Source: an uncultured Sphingomonadales bacterium (lineage in GTDB: Bacteria; Pseudomonadota; Alphaproteobacteria; Sphingomonadales; Sphingomonadaceae). From it: a DNA stretch of 64,000 bases. Shown one piece after another: positions 7,876-16,876 of the stretch (its first letter is position 1; each line of letters opens with the position of its first letter). The notes under the pieces are model-generated. The model saw nothing but the letters and a program-made list of their open reading frames with translations, did not search any database and was not told where the DNA came from. Location: the NCBI GenBank assembly GCA_903832325.1, contig CAILBC010000038.1:26943-90942 (forward strand). Reading direction: 5' to 3'. Made by a program: the position numbers and the translations under genes.

Positions 7876-9300
7876 TCAGTTATATTCGATCACCGCGTCG
7901 CGGCGCAGATCGCGCAGATACGTCTGCGCGCGCTTGTTGACGCGATCGTCTTCCATCTGGCTTTGCAGCTGTTCAAAGCTGGGCCCGTTATCGACTTTGG
8001 GATCGTCGCGGCCGCACAGCATCAGCACGCGCACGCCATCTTCGATCGATCCGAACGGCGGGGTCGCTTCGCCCACGGCCAGCTTCAGGATGGTATCCTG
8101 CAGCGCGGCGGGCAAGTCGCGCGCCTTGATCTGGTCGTTGCCGACCACGCTCGCGCCCAGCTTTGCCGCGGCCGCATCGACCTGGCCGCAGCCGTGGATG
8201 TCCTTGGCCATCTTGGCAAATTCGCTGGCCTTGGCGGCGGCGACTTTTTCGACGGTGCCGGCGGGAAAGCTGATCGAAATCTGCTTCAGGCTGAGCACCG
8301 CATCGCGCGGATCGGCGGTCAGCACCTGACGCTTGTCGATCACATAGATGATCGAATAGCCGCCGGGCACTTCGATCGGGCCGGCCAGCTGGCCCGGGCC
8401 CATGTTGTTGACCGCAGTCCCGATCGGCCCGGGCAGCTGTGCCAGCCGGATCCAGCCGAGATCGCCACCGACCGCCGCGGTGGAGGCCTGCGAATACTGG
8501 CGCGCATAGCCGACAAAGCTGCCGCCCTTTTTCAGCTGTTCGACAATCTTGTCGGCATTGGCGAGGATCTGGCTGCGGTTTTCGTCGGTGGCGGCCAGAT
8601 AGATTTCGCCCAGGTGATATTCCTCGGTGCCCTTGGCCGCTTTCAGCCGTTCCATGATTTCGCGCACTTCGGCGTCGGACACGTTGATGAACGGCTGCAC
8701 ATTGCGGCGCAGCAGGCGTTGCCAGGCGATTTCGCCGCGGATCTGACGCTTCAGCGATGCGGCGGATGATCCGATCTGCGCCAGATAGGCTTCGAGCGCG
8801 GGCGGGTCCTTGCCCATGTTGTTTTGCGCGACATAGGAAAAGCGCTGGGTCACTTCTTCATCATCGATGGTGATGTCGGCGCCCTTTGCCTCCTGGATTT
8901 CCAGCGTTTCGTCGATCAGGTTGCGCATGACCTGGGCGCGCAGGCGTTCCTGTTCTTCGGGGCTGAGCTTGCCGGTGTTGGCATTGGCAAACAGCGCAAA
9001 ACGCTGGTCGATATCGGTGCCGGTGATGATTTCGCCATTCACAATCGCGGTGGCGTGGCGATGGTTGGGGTCCATCTTGCCAAAAAACTGCGGATTGGAC
9101 GGCAGATTGAGATTGCCATCGGCGTCGGTGGCGGCAGGCGGCGGGGCGGATACGGCCGGGGGCACGGTGTCTGCCTGCGCCAGCACGACCGAAGCGCCGC
9201 CCAGCCCGAGCGCCAACGCGCCGAACAGGGACAAAAGCGACACGGGCAGAAACGACACGCGCAGAAGATTCAGGGGCAGCAGGCGGAATAGGGACGTCAT
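7876..9300 (-). CDS. surA: Periplasmic chaperone/peptidyl-prolyl isomerase SurA
   Basis: SurA escorts unfolded outer-membrane proteins through the periplasm to the BAM complex. The 474-residue product begins with a signal peptide (hydrophobic stretch ending SVVLAQADT), followed by a SurA N-terminal chaperone domain (ATAIVNGEIITGTDIDQR) and a parvulin-like PPIC domain at about residues 200-310 (YHLGEIYLA, GGDLGWI). A second parvulin domain as in E. coli SurA is less clear; the C-terminal part is divergent. An upstream frame extension to 9381 has no signal-like character. It lies 205 bp downstream of its client gene lptD. Confidence 0.93.
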   Translation of the reverse strand: MTSLFRLLPLNLLRVSFLPVSLLSLFGALALGLGGASVVLAQADTVPPAVSAPPPAATDADGNLNLPSNPQFFGKMDPNHRHATAIVNGEIITGTDIDQRFALFANANTGKLSPEEQERLRAQVMRNLIDETLEIQEAKGADITIDDEEVTQRFSYVAQNNMGKDPPALEAYLAQIGSSAASLKRQIRGEIAWQRLLRRNVQPFINVSDAEVREIMERLKAAKGTEEYHLGEIYLAATDENRSQILANADKIVEQLKKGGSFVGYARQYSQASTAAVGGDLGWIRLAQLPGPIGTAVNNMGPGQLAGPIEVPGGYSIIYVIDKRQVLTADPRDAVLSLKQISISFPAGTVEKVAAAKASEFAKMAKDIHGCGQVDAAAAKLGASVVGNDQIKARDLPAALQDTILKLAVGEATPPFGSIEDGVRVLMLCGRDDPKVDNGPSFEQLQSQMEDDRVNKRAQTYLRDLRRDAVIEYN

Positions 9301-9505
9301 GGCAGTCGATCGATCCTGTTCATGGCACCCCGGCAGAGGCGCGCCATCAAGCCCTTGAAGCGTTTTGCCGAAACTGTCCATTTCGGCTTAACCAAGGCTG
9401 AGCGACACGCGCGATAGCGCCTTTGCCGGCAGTAGGGAAGGTTTTCGGGGCAAAAACCGGTTGGGTGCAGGATCAACCCGGCGTCACCTCTGTAGCAGCA
9501 TCAGA

Positions 9506-11878
9506 TCAGCGCGTTCCGATGTTCTTGAGCGACAGCGTCAGGGCATAGGAATTGCCGCGCACCGCGTCGCCCGTGGTGACATAATCGCGCCGCCAGGTGA
9601 ACGCGACATCAAGGCAGCCATCGGTATAAGCCAGGCCCAGGCGATGGCGGATCAGCTGGAATCCGTTCGATCCGTTGATCGGGTCATCCGCCTTGGTCGT
9701 CATGTTGACGATGGCCGATCCGAACAGCGACCAGTAATGGGCAAAGGCGGCGCGGCCCGAAACGCGCAGTTCCTTGCTGTCCTGCAGATCGCCATAGACC
9801 AGCGGAATGCTGCGATTGAGCGCGATATAGCCGATTTCGGCGTAAGTGCGGTGGTCGCCAACGGTCGCATCGAATTCGTTGCGCCGCAGTTGCAGCGTGT
9901 CCTTGTCGAGCTGAAACCGTTCGGTCAGTTGCACCACATCGCGAAACCGCACTTCGGCGCGGCCGACGATATCGGAAAAGCGGTTGGCCAGCCCGGTGCC
10001 GGTGGGCACCAGCGCATCCTGCGTGGAAAAGCGATAGGATTCGCCGATCGTGGCCGAGGCGCGCCAGCCGGGCCGTGTAAAGCGCCAATCCAGCCCATAA
10101 GTCACGCGCACGCCGTCTTCGACCCGGTCATGGCCTGGATAGCGGTTCAGCGCGAAGATGTTGCCGTCTTCGAGTTCGAGCGCGCGCGAATCCTCGTTGG
10201 CGATGGCCAGATTGCGCAAATGCGGCGTGGCGACGATCTGCACTTCGGGGGTCAGCACCTGGGTGCCGCCCAGAAACGATCCGACCAGCGGCCATTTCAT
10301 GTCGATCGCGGCGGTGGCGATGCCGCGCGCCTGCCACCCGGGCAGGCCCTGATCGACCGGATTGGTGGTGAGCGCGGTATCGCTGGCGTGATAGATATCG
10401 CCGCGCAGCAGCGTGGTCAGCGTCAGTTCCTGCCCGCCCGCGGTGATCGTGTGCAGGTTCCAGGTGGCGCTGGCCAGGGCGCGCTGCGTGTCCTGCCGGT
10501 CGGTGCGGGTCAGCGCCAGCGAATTGACATCGATTTCCACTTTGCCGCCCAGCACCGGCATGTCGAACCGGCGGCGATAATCGATGCTGGGCAGGGCAAA
10601 GGGCTGCTGGCTGGGGATGTCCTTTACCCCGATGGCCTGCACCGCCCATCCGGCAAAGCTGAAATAGCTGTCTTGCGAAATATGTTCGAGATCGATCGAG
10701 GAGCGCAGGCGCGTATCGGTCGACAAGTCATACCGCAGCAGAAACGTGCGGTCGGACACATAGCGGGCCGATCCCGACAGGCTCCAATCGTCGCCCAGCT
10801 GGAACCGGCCATTGCCTTCGACATAGCCGCGCAATGCAAAATTGCCGGTGGTGCCGGGCAACAGCCCACCATTGGTATCGGTGGTGGCGTTGGTCTGGCG
10901 GCTGCGTGTGACATAGCCGGTGATCTGATAGGCGCCCTTGTCGGTCAGTTGCCGGTAATGGCCCGACAGCATCGGAAGCGATTTGGAATAGAGCGTGCCG
11001 GTCAGCGCCAGATCGCGGTTATTGGCCAGCCGCCAGTAGAACGTGTTGGAAATCTGCGCGCCGTTGGTCGATGACAGGCTGAATCCGGGGATCAGCAGCC
11101 CTGAAACGGCGCGAAAATCCGATGCATGCGCCAGCCCGGGCAGCGGCACCAGCGGCACCCCGAACACGCGCAGCACCGCGCCGTAATAGCGCACTTGCTT
11201 GGTATCCGGGTTGAACGTCACGCGCACCGCGGTCAGTTCCCAGCTCGGCCGTTTGGGGCAGCCTTCGTCATCGGTCACGTCGCAGCCGCTATAGGCGGCG
11301 CGGTGCAGCACCATGTGGCCCTGTTCATCGCGTTCGCTGGCATTGGCGGCCATGCGCCCGCCTTCGCGCAGCACCAGCAACAGATCCTGCGTGGCGCCGG
11401 CCTTGAATTCGTCGGTCAGGTCGATGTGATTGGTATAAAGGACATCGCCGTCTTCATCGACAAAGCGGATATTGCCGTCCGCCGTGATCGCCCCGGTCTT
11501 GCGGTTCCAGGTGACGGTGTCGGCGCGCAAAGATCGCCGGTCGCGCCGCATCACAACATTGCCGATGGCCGTGGCGACATCGCCTTCCCGGTCATACGTC
11601 ACCTTTTCGGCGGCAAAGCGCACCAGATCGGATTCGCCGGGGGTGGCTGAAGCGGGGGTGGCTGAAGCAGGGGTGGCTGAAGCAGGAACGGGCGCTGGCG
11701 GCGAATCGGGGGCCGGCGCGGCAAGGCCCGCCTCTGGCGGCGCCATCGGGGCGGCATGGGCAGCATCAAACGCAGGCGCAAAGGCGGCCATGCCCGCAAG
11801 GGCAAGCAGCGCTGTGGAATGGCGCGCCCGCACGCGCAGGGAAAAGGCAGGGCCCTGGGGCCGCGTCTGGGGTCGCAT
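9506..11878 (-). CDS. lptD: LPS-assembly protein LptD
   Basis: The outer-membrane barrel that, with LptE, inserts lipopolysaccharide into the outer leaflet. The 790-residue product has a signal peptide (ALLALAGMAAFAPAFDAAHA), an Ala/Pro/Thr repeat linker, an N-terminal OstA jellyroll (RFAAEKVTYD, IGNVVMRRD) and a long C-terminal barrel. CDVTDDEGC contains a Cys pair that may form the disulfide known in the family. The ATG at 11878 is the only sensible start. It is the first gene of the lptD-surA-pdxA-rsmA operon and diverges from pepA across 100 bp. Confidence 0.95.
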   Translation of the reverse strand: MRPQTRPQGPAFSLRVRARHSTALLALAGMAAFAPAFDAAHAAPMAPPEAGLAAPAPDSPPAPVPASATPASATPASATPGESDLVRFAAEKVTYDREGDVATAIGNVVMRRDRRSLRADTVTWNRKTGAITADGNIRFVDEDGDVLYTNHIDLTDEFKAGATQDLLLVLREGGRMAANASERDEQGHMVLHRAAYSGCDVTDDEGCPKRPSWELTAVRVTFNPDTKQVRYYGAVLRVFGVPLVPLPGLAHASDFRAVSGLLIPGFSLSSTNGAQISNTFYWRLANNRDLALTGTLYSKSLPMLSGHYRQLTDKGAYQITGYVTRSRQTNATTDTNGGLLPGTTGNFALRGYVEGNGRFQLGDDWSLSGSARYVSDRTFLLRYDLSTDTRLRSSIDLEHISQDSYFSFAGWAVQAIGVKDIPSQQPFALPSIDYRRRFDMPVLGGKVEIDVNSLALTRTDRQDTQRALASATWNLHTITAGGQELTLTTLLRGDIYHASDTALTTNPVDQGLPGWQARGIATAAIDMKWPLVGSFLGGTQVLTPEVQIVATPHLRNLAIANEDSRALELEDGNIFALNRYPGHDRVEDGVRVTYGLDWRFTRPGWRASATIGESYRFSTQDALVPTGTGLANRFSDIVGRAEVRFRDVVQLTERFQLDKDTLQLRRNEFDATVGDHRTYAEIGYIALNRSIPLVYGDLQDSKELRVSGRAAFAHYWSLFGSAIVNMTTKADDPINGSNGFQLIRHRLGLAYTDGCLDVAFTWRRDYVTTGDAVRGNSYALTLSLKNIGTR
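11639..11683 (-). repeat. 15-bp tandem repeat, three units, in lptD
   Basis: Three near-identical 15-bp units at 11639-11653, 11654-11668 and 11669-11683 encode (PASAT)x3 between the LptD signal peptide and the jellyroll domain. In-frame and outside any folded domain, so copy number could vary without harm. Confidence 0.88.
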
Positions 11879-11978
11879 GCGCTTGCCTATCGCACCGGCG
11901 CGGCTTAACTGCAAACCCACAATTCGCGGCAATGTCGCTATGCCCGGTTCGGGCACATTGCCGATCAGGAGCGCCTGC

Positions 11979-13436
11979 ATGACCATTTCTTTCGCCCTTT
12001 CCGGTGATTCCCGCCCCCGCCTCGTTGCCCGTCTGGTCGGCGAAGGCCCGCTGCCGGCCGATCTGTCGGACCCGCTGCGCGAGGCGGCGGCAGCCAGCCG
12101 GTTTTCGGGCAAGGCCGGGCAGGTTTTCGAAAGCTTCGTCCCCACCGAATCCGGTCTGTTGCGCATGGCGCTGGTCGGCACGGGCAAGGCCGGCGGGACC
12201 GAGCGACTGGCTGCGCTGGAACGCGCCGGCGGCGCGCTGGTGGCCAAATACCTTACTTCGGGCGAAACCGCGCTGGGCATCGATTTCACCGGCAGCGCGT
12301 TGACCGCGGCCGAGGCGGTGGCGGTGCTGCTGGGCGCACGGCTGCGCAGATGGCGCTATGACATCTACAAGACCAAGCTCAGCGACGAACAGAAAGTGTC
12401 GCTGACCCAGGTCATCGCGATTGCCGCGCCCGAAGGCAGCGAAAGCCTGTGGGCGACCGAGGCAGCGCTGGCCGAAGGCGTGGAATTCACCCGCGAACTG
12501 GTGACCGAGCCGGCCAACGTGATCTATCCGGCCAGCTTTGTCGAACGCTGCGTGGCGCGGTTTGCCGGCACCGGGGTCGATGTCGTGGTGCTGGACCAGG
12601 CCGCGCTCGAAGCGCTGGGCATGGGCGCGCTGCTGGGCGTGGCGCAGGGCTCTGTGCGCGAAGCGCGCGTGCTCGCGCTGCGCTGGAAGGGCCGCGCCGG
12701 CAGCCGCCCGACCGCCTTTGTCGGCAAAGGCGTGACCTTTGACACCGGGGGCATCTCGATCAAGCCCGCCGGCGGAATGGAAGACATGAAGTGGGACATG
12801 GGCGGCGCAGGCGCCGTGGCGGGTGCGCTGCTGGCGCTGGCACTGCGCAAGGCAGAGGCCGATGTGATCGGCGTGGTGGGCCTGGTGGAAAACATGCCCG
12901 ATGGCAATGCGCAGCGGCCGGGTGATGTCGTCACCTCGATGTCGGGCCAGACGATCGAAGTGATCAACACCGATGCCGAAGGCCGGCTGGTGCTGTGCGA
13001 CGTGCTGACCTGGGTGCAAAAGACGTATGCCCCGGCAACGATTGTTGACCTGGCGACGCTGACCGGGGCGATCATGGTGTCGCTGGGCCATGAATATGCC
13101 GGTATGTTTGCCAATGACGATCTGCTGGCCAGCCAGCTTGATGCCGCGGGCAAGACCAGCGGTGACAAGCTGTGGCGCATGCCGATCGGCCCTTCCTATG
13201 ACAAGCTGATCGACAGCCCGATTGCCGACATGAAGAATGTGGGGCCGCGTTTTGGCGGGTCGATCACCGCGGCGCAGTTCCTGCAGCGCTTCATCGGCGA
13301 GGGCGTGGCCTGGGCGCATCTCGACATCGCCGGCACGGTCTGGGCCGACAAGCCGGGCGCGACGCATGACAAGGGCGCGACCGGGTTCGGCGTGCGCCTG
13401 CTCGACCGCTATGTGCGCGACGTGCTGGAAGGGTAA
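11979..13436 (+). CDS. pepA: Leucyl aminopeptidase (M17)
   Basis: A two-metal cytosolic exopeptidase removing N-terminal residues, active as a hexamer. The 485-residue protein shows the M17 signatures: KGVTFDTGGISIKP with the metal/substrate Lys and Asp, KWDMGGAG, and the family pattern NTDAEGRLVL. The N-terminal ~170 residues form the usual non-catalytic domain. AGGA at 11967-11970 lies 8 bp before the ATG at 11979. It is head-to-head with lptD and is followed, one base after its stop, by a chain of tiny coupled ORFs leading to holC. Confidence 0.96.
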   Translation: MTISFALSGDSRPRLVARLVGEGPLPADLSDPLREAAAASRFSGKAGQVFESFVPTESGLLRMALVGTGKAGGTERLAALERAGGALVAKYLTSGETALGIDFTGSALTAAEAVAVLLGARLRRWRYDIYKTKLSDEQKVSLTQVIAIAAPEGSESLWATEAALAEGVEFTRELVTEPANVIYPASFVERCVARFAGTGVDVVVLDQAALEALGMGALLGVAQGSVREARVLALRWKGRAGSRPTAFVGKGVTFDTGGISIKPAGGMEDMKWDMGGAGAVAGALLALALRKAEADVIGVVGLVENMPDGNAQRPGDVVTSMSGQTIEVINTDAEGRLVLCDVLTWVQKTYAPATIVDLATLTGAIMVSLGHEYAGMFANDDLLASQLDAAGKTSGDKLWRMPIGPSYDKLIDSPIADMKNVGPRFGGSITAAQFLQRFIGEGVAWAHLDIAGTVWADKPGATHDKGATGFGVRLLDRYVRDVLEG

Positions 13437-13437
13437 C

Positions 13438-13533
13438 ATGCCTGTCGCGCCGGCCACCGCCATGGACCCCCGGTCCAACCGCCCGGTGGGTGGCGCAAAG
13501 TCGCTTGTCGGCGACTTTCGAAAGCAACGCTGA
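13438..13533 (+). CDS. Possible small protein, 31 residues
   Basis: An ATG one base after the pepA stop opens a 31-codon frame (MPVAPATAMDPRSNRPVGG...) whose TGA overlaps the ATG of the DUF2256 gene (TGATG). The spacing looks like translational coupling through the whole pepA-to-holC stretch. The peptide itself has no recognisable domain, is rich in Pro and basic residues, and could simply be untranslated spacer. Confidence 0.3.
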   Translation: MPVAPATAMDPRSNRPVGGAKSLVGDFRKQR

Positions 13534-13691
13534 TGCCCAAAATGCGGCGCAAGGCTGATCTGCCGTCAAAGCTTTGCGCCGCCTGCGGGTTGCCGTTCAC
13601 CTGGCGCAAGAAGTGGGAGCGCGATTGGGACAACGTGCGCTATTGCTCCGACCGGTGCCGCGGCAATGGCGCGCGCAAAGAGGGCGGGTGA
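13533..13691 (+). CDS. DUF2256 small zinc-ribbon-like protein
   Basis: A 52-residue protein of the DUF2256 family. It has a Cys4 arrangement, CAAC at 15-18 and CSDRC at 38-42, expected to bind one zinc, with the conserved aromatic/basic core FTWRKKWERDWDNVRYC between them. The family is widespread and its role unknown; members are often found beside deoxyribodipyrimidine photolyase-related or replication genes. The start ATG overlaps the stop of the preceding tiny ORF and its own TGA overlaps the holC ATG, so it is co-translated with holC. Confidence 0.85.
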   Translation: MPKMRRKADLPSKLCAACGLPFTWRKKWERDWDNVRYCSDRCRGNGARKEGG

Positions 13692-14125
13692 TGCGCGTCG
13701 ATTTCTATCACCTGACCCGCGATCCGGCCGAAGCGGTCGTGCCGTCGCTGGCGCGCAGCGCGCTGGGCGCGGGCGAACGGCTGGTGGTGGTATCGGCCGA
13801 TGCCGCGCAGATCAAACGCATCAGCGAAGAACTGTGGGCGCGCCAGCCCGATTCGTTTCTGGCGCACGGGGCCGCTGGCGGGCCGCACGATGCGCGCCAG
13901 CCGATCCTGCTGGCGGGCGAGCCGGTGGCGGGCAATGGCGCGCGATTCTGCCTGCTGGCCGATGGCCAATGGCGCGAAACCGAGGGCATGACGCGCCTGT
14001 TTCTGCTGTTTGGCGCAGACCGCATCGACGATGCGCGCGGCACCTGGCGCATGCTGGGCCAGCGCGAAGGCGTGGAGCGGCGATATTGGCGCCAGGACGG
14101 CGGCAAATGGCGCGAGGGGCCATAG
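13691..14125 (+). CDS. holC: DNA polymerase III chi subunit
   Basis: Chi links the clamp loader (through psi) to single-strand-binding protein at the replication fork. The 144-residue product follows the HolC pattern: MRVDFYHL start, GERLVVVSADAAQIKRI, LWARQPDSFLAHG, QPILL and a conserved acidic/aromatic C-terminal half. Its ATG shares a base with the DUF2256 stop (TGATG). In many proteobacteria holC sits directly after pepA, which supports the call; here two tiny ORFs are inserted between. Confidence 0.9.
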   Translation: MRVDFYHLTRDPAEAVVPSLARSALGAGERLVVVSADAAQIKRISEELWARQPDSFLAHGAAGGPHDARQPILLAGEPVAGNGARFCLLADGQWRETEGMTRLFLLFGADRIDDARGTWRMLGQREGVERRYWRQDGGKWREGP

Positions 14126-14285
14126 GTCAGCGGGCATCTGCGCTGCGGCCCGGTCTGCGCCTTGCGATTGGCGGCGTTCCCGGCTAGGGGCGCGGCGATG
14201 GAGCAGGCCGGGTGACAGCCCGGTTGACCACAAGGCACACAGCGGCAGGGGCACGAACCCCGGCGCACGAACAAGGATTTGTACC

Positions 14286-14708
14286 ATGGCGGTTACCCGC
14301 ACGTTTTCGATCATCAAGCCCGACGCGACTCGCCGCAACCTGACCGGTGCGGTGACGGCCAAGCTGGAAGAAGCGGGCCTGCGCGTTGTCGCATCGAAGC
14401 GCATCCACATGAGCCGCGCCCAGGCCGAAGGGTTCTATGGTGTCCATTCGGAACGCCCGTTCTTCAACGATCTGGTCGAATTCATGATCTCGGGCCCTGT
14501 CGTGGTCCAGGTTCTGGAAGGCGAAGACGCCGTGAAGCGCAACCGCGACGTGATGGGCGCAACCAACCCGGCGAACGCCGATGCCGGCACGATCCGGAAG
14601 GAATTTGCCGAATCGATCGAAGCCAACACCGTGCACGGTTCGGATTCGGAAGAAAACGCGGCGATCGAAATCGCGTTCTTTTTCACGCCCGAAGAAATCG
14701 TCGGCTGA
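14286..14708 (+). CDS. ndk: Nucleoside diphosphate kinase
   Basis: Transfers the gamma phosphate of ATP to other NDPs by a ping-pong mechanism. The 140-residue length is standard. The phosphorylated residue is His117 in TVHGSDS; the substrate-binding KPDA (11-14) and NPANADAGTIR loop are intact. The ATG at 14286 follows a 160-bp gap after holC, so it likely has its own promoter. A strong intrinsic terminator follows 26 bp after the stop. Confidence 0.97.
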   Translation: MAVTRTFSIIKPDATRRNLTGAVTAKLEEAGLRVVASKRIHMSRAQAEGFYGVHSERPFFNDLVEFMISGPVVVQVLEGEDAVKRNRDVMGATNPANADAGTIRKEFAESIEANTVHGSDSEENAAIEIAFFFTPEEIVG

Positions 14709-14734
14709 TTTTGCGCAGCCGGTGCGAAACACGA

Positions 14735-14760
14735 AGGGGGCCTTTGCGGGCCCCCTTTTT
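14735..14760 (+). terminator. Rho-independent terminator of ndk
   Basis: An 8-bp perfect G/C stem (14735-14742 with 14749-14756), a six-base loop and a run of T to 14760. Confidence 0.92.
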
Positions 14761-14798
14761 GTTGCATGATTTGCGCGGCAGAACAGGGGATTGCGCTG

Positions 14799-15038
14799 AT
14801 GATCGGGATGGGCGGGGGCGATTGCCCCTTTGAATTCAACTTTGACGCGGCAACGTTCAAGGCGGGTGACATCGTCAGCTATCGCGTGACCGGGAGCCTG
14901 CAGGACATGCCGTTTGTCGGCACGCTGGTCGAAGTGCACGATGACCACGTGATCCTGCTGCCCGATGCGAACGATACCGCTACCCGCTATCGCGCCACAC
15001 GCGAAAGCCGCCCGGTGGTGGACGAAAGCCAGATATGA
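14799..15038 (+). CDS. Hypothetical protein, 79 residues
   Basis: A small soluble protein with no recognised domain. The centre (KAGDIVSYRVTG, MPFVGTLVEVHDDHVILLP) alternates hydrophobic and polar residues like a small beta-barrel, similar in style to SH3/KOW folds. An ATG at 14766 also opens the frame, but AGGGGA at 14785-14790 lies 8 bp before the ATG at 14799, which I prefer. It lies just past the ndk terminator, so it needs its own promoter or read-through. Convergent with the MFS gene that follows. Confidence 0.6.
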   Translation: MIGMGGGDCPFEFNFDAATFKAGDIVSYRVTGSLQDMPFVGTLVEVHDDHVILLPDANDTATRYRATRESRPVVDESQI

Positions 15039-15092
15039 CCCTGCAATCCTCCCCGGGGACGGGCCCGGGATGGGGAAGGATTGCAGGGAGAG

Positions 15093-16244
15093 TCAGGAAT
15101 TCGGGGCGGGCGCCGCGTACCAGCGGGTGAGCATCAGCGTGACAGTGGCGACGCCGACCAGGCCGGACAGGATCGGCCAGGTGAAGCTGGCGCCCAGCGC
15201 AAGCGCGCCGGCGGCGATCAGGCAGGCTGCGGCGCAGCCCAGATCCCACCCCGCCTCGGTCGCCATGGCAAAGCGCAAGGGACAGGCCGAATGGCGCGCC
15301 ATGGCATACATCGGCGGCAGCAGCGTGACCTGGGTGATCGGGGTGATCAGCGCGCCCAGCGCGGTGGCGGCGACGGCGGCCACCGGATTGTGCCACGATG
15401 CCGCCTTTGCCAGCACGGCCAGCCCGGCGCCGCCATAGGCCAGCGGCACCATCGCGCGGCCGTGCCCGGCATCGATGCGCCGCCCGATCAGCAGGCTGGC
15501 GCCGGCGGCGCTTGCCCCGGCCAGCGCCATCGCCCCGCCAAACGCGCCGAACCGTTCGCCCAGCGACACGAACAGCGCCAGGTTCCACACCACGTTGACT
15601 GCGCCCGAATGCAGCCCTTCGGCGCAATAGAGCGGCCGGGCGTGCGCGATCACGCCGCGATCAACCGTGGCATCGCGCGCCACATGCGCGTCGGGCGCGA
15701 TCAGCAGCGGCCAGCCGGCGGCCAACTGGATTGCCGCGATCAGCACAAAGCCGGTGACCGGGCCCAGCCAATCGTGGATCAGCCCGCCCAGCACCGGCGC
15801 GACAATCGCCACGCCCGCCGTCGCCGCCTGTTGCAGGCTGACCTGCCGTCCGCGCGATCCGCCTTCGGCAATCGCCGCGTTATAGCCGTGCCACGCTGTC
15901 CAGTAGAGCACGCTGCCCAGCCCCATCGCCAGCACATAGGCCAGCATCCAGCCATCGACCCGGGTGACAAAACCCAGCAGCACATAGCCGGCCGCGCGCA
16001 CCGCAATCCCGATCAACAGCACGCGGCGCAGCCCCAGTGCAATCGCCAGCGGCAGTACCGCCGCGCGCATCACGAACCGCGTCATCACCAGCCCGGCAAA
16101 GGCGGCCAGCACCACCGGCTGCGACACGCCCTGGCGCACCAGAAATGCGGTCATGAACAGCCCGCCGGTGTTTTCGGCAAACGATTGCAGCGCCGCATGC
16201 AGCGTGATCGCCCCCAAGGGGCCGGGGGGCTTGCGCACGGTCAT
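15093..16244 (-). CDS. MFS transporter, unassigned substrate
   Basis: A 383-residue inner-membrane protein with about 12 hydrophobic segments, shorter than usual for the superfamily. The characteristic cytoplasmic loop motif A between helices 2 and 3 is poorly conserved. The start ATG at 16244 overlaps the purN stop (ATGA), so it is translated with purM-purN as the last gene of that operon. The context hints at a purine-related substrate, but nothing in the sequence proves it. Confidence 0.8.
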   Translation of the reverse strand: MTVRKPPGPLGAITLHAALQSFAENTGGLFMTAFLVRQGVSQPVVLAAFAGLVMTRFVMRAAVLPLAIALGLRRVLLIGIAVRAAGYVLLGFVTRVDGWMLAYVLAMGLGSVLYWTAWHGYNAAIAEGGSRGRQVSLQQAATAGVAIVAPVLGGLIHDWLGPVTGFVLIAAIQLAAGWPLLIAPDAHVARDATVDRGVIAHARPLYCAEGLHSGAVNVVWNLALFVSLGERFGAFGGAMALAGASAAGASLLIGRRIDAGHGRAMVPLAYGGAGLAVLAKAASWHNPVAAVAATALGALITPITQVTLLPPMYAMARHSACPLRFAMATEAGWDLGCAAACLIAAGALALGASFTWPILSGLVGVATVTLMLTRWYAAPAPNS

Positions 16245-16876
16245 CCCCCGGTCAGCGCGGCCAGACACCGGGCATAGAGCTGGTGTTCGGCAAACAGCAC
16301 CCGCGCGGCCAGCGTGTCGGCCGTATCATCGGGCCGGATCGCAACGGGAATCTGGCCCAGCACCGGCCCTTCATCGAGATCGGGGGTGACCAGGTGGACG
16401 GTGCAGCCGCCATGGCTGTCGCCGGCGGCAATCGCGCGGGCATGGGTATCGAGCCCGGTGTATTTCGGCAGCAGGCTGGGGTGGATATTGACCATGCGGC
16501 CCTGCCAGCGGGTGACAAATGCCGCGCCCAGAATGCGCATGTATCCGGCAAGCGCGATGAAACGCGCGCCCGCATTCAGCACTGCCGCCTCCATCGCTGC
16601 ATCGTGGTCGGCGCGGGCCATCCCTTTGTGCGGCAGCACGAACGTGGGCACGCCTTCGGCTGCGGCCAGCTTCAACCCGCCCGCATCGGGGTTGTTCGAC
16701 GCGACCAGCGCGATGGCAAAGGGGCAATCGGGCAGGCGGCTGGCATAGAGCAGCGCGGCCATATTGGTGCCGCCGCCCGAAATGAACACGGCCACCGGAA
16801 CGCGCCGGGTGCCAGGTATTTTGATTTCCGGTATTTTGATTTCCGGCATTGCGATATCAGGCATTTTGGGGCGCAT
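16241..16876 (-). CDS. purN: Phosphoribosylglycinamide formyltransferase
   Basis: Adds a formyl group from 10-formyl-THF to GAR in purine synthesis. The catalytic core is intact: VFISGGGTNM (phosphate loop), IALAGYMRIL, the Asn-His pair in NIHPSLLP, and DEGPVLGQ near the C-terminus. The protein is 211 residues because about 23 extra residues precede the usual start; they consist of a repetitive MPxIxMPEIKIPEIKIP segment. No internal ATG offers a shorter start. Its ATG overlaps the purM stop (TGATG). Confidence 0.95.
   Translation of the reverse strand: MRPKMPDIAMPEIKIPEIKIPGTRRVPVAVFISGGGTNMAALLYASRLPDCPFAIALVASNNPDAGGLKLAAAEGVPTFVLPHKGMARADHDAAMEAAVLNAGARFIALAGYMRILGAAFVTRWQGRMVNIHPSLLPKYTGLDTHARAIAAGDSHGGCTVHLVTPDLDEGPVLGQIPVAIRPDDTADTLAARVLFAEHQLYARCLAALTGG
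16815..16874 (-). repeat. 15-bp repeats forming purN N-terminal extension
   Basis: Two exact 15-bp units (GGTATTTTGATTTCC) at 16815-16829 and 16830-16844, followed by two degenerate units at 16845-16859 and 16860-16874. They encode the whole extra N-terminus of PurN and are markedly more AT-rich than the gene. Confidence 0.85.

Noticed and set aside
6502..8769. 755-codon plus-strand frame opposite rsmA, pdxA and surA
   Set aside because: Low-complexity Arg/Gly/His-rich product covering three well-supported genes on the other strand.
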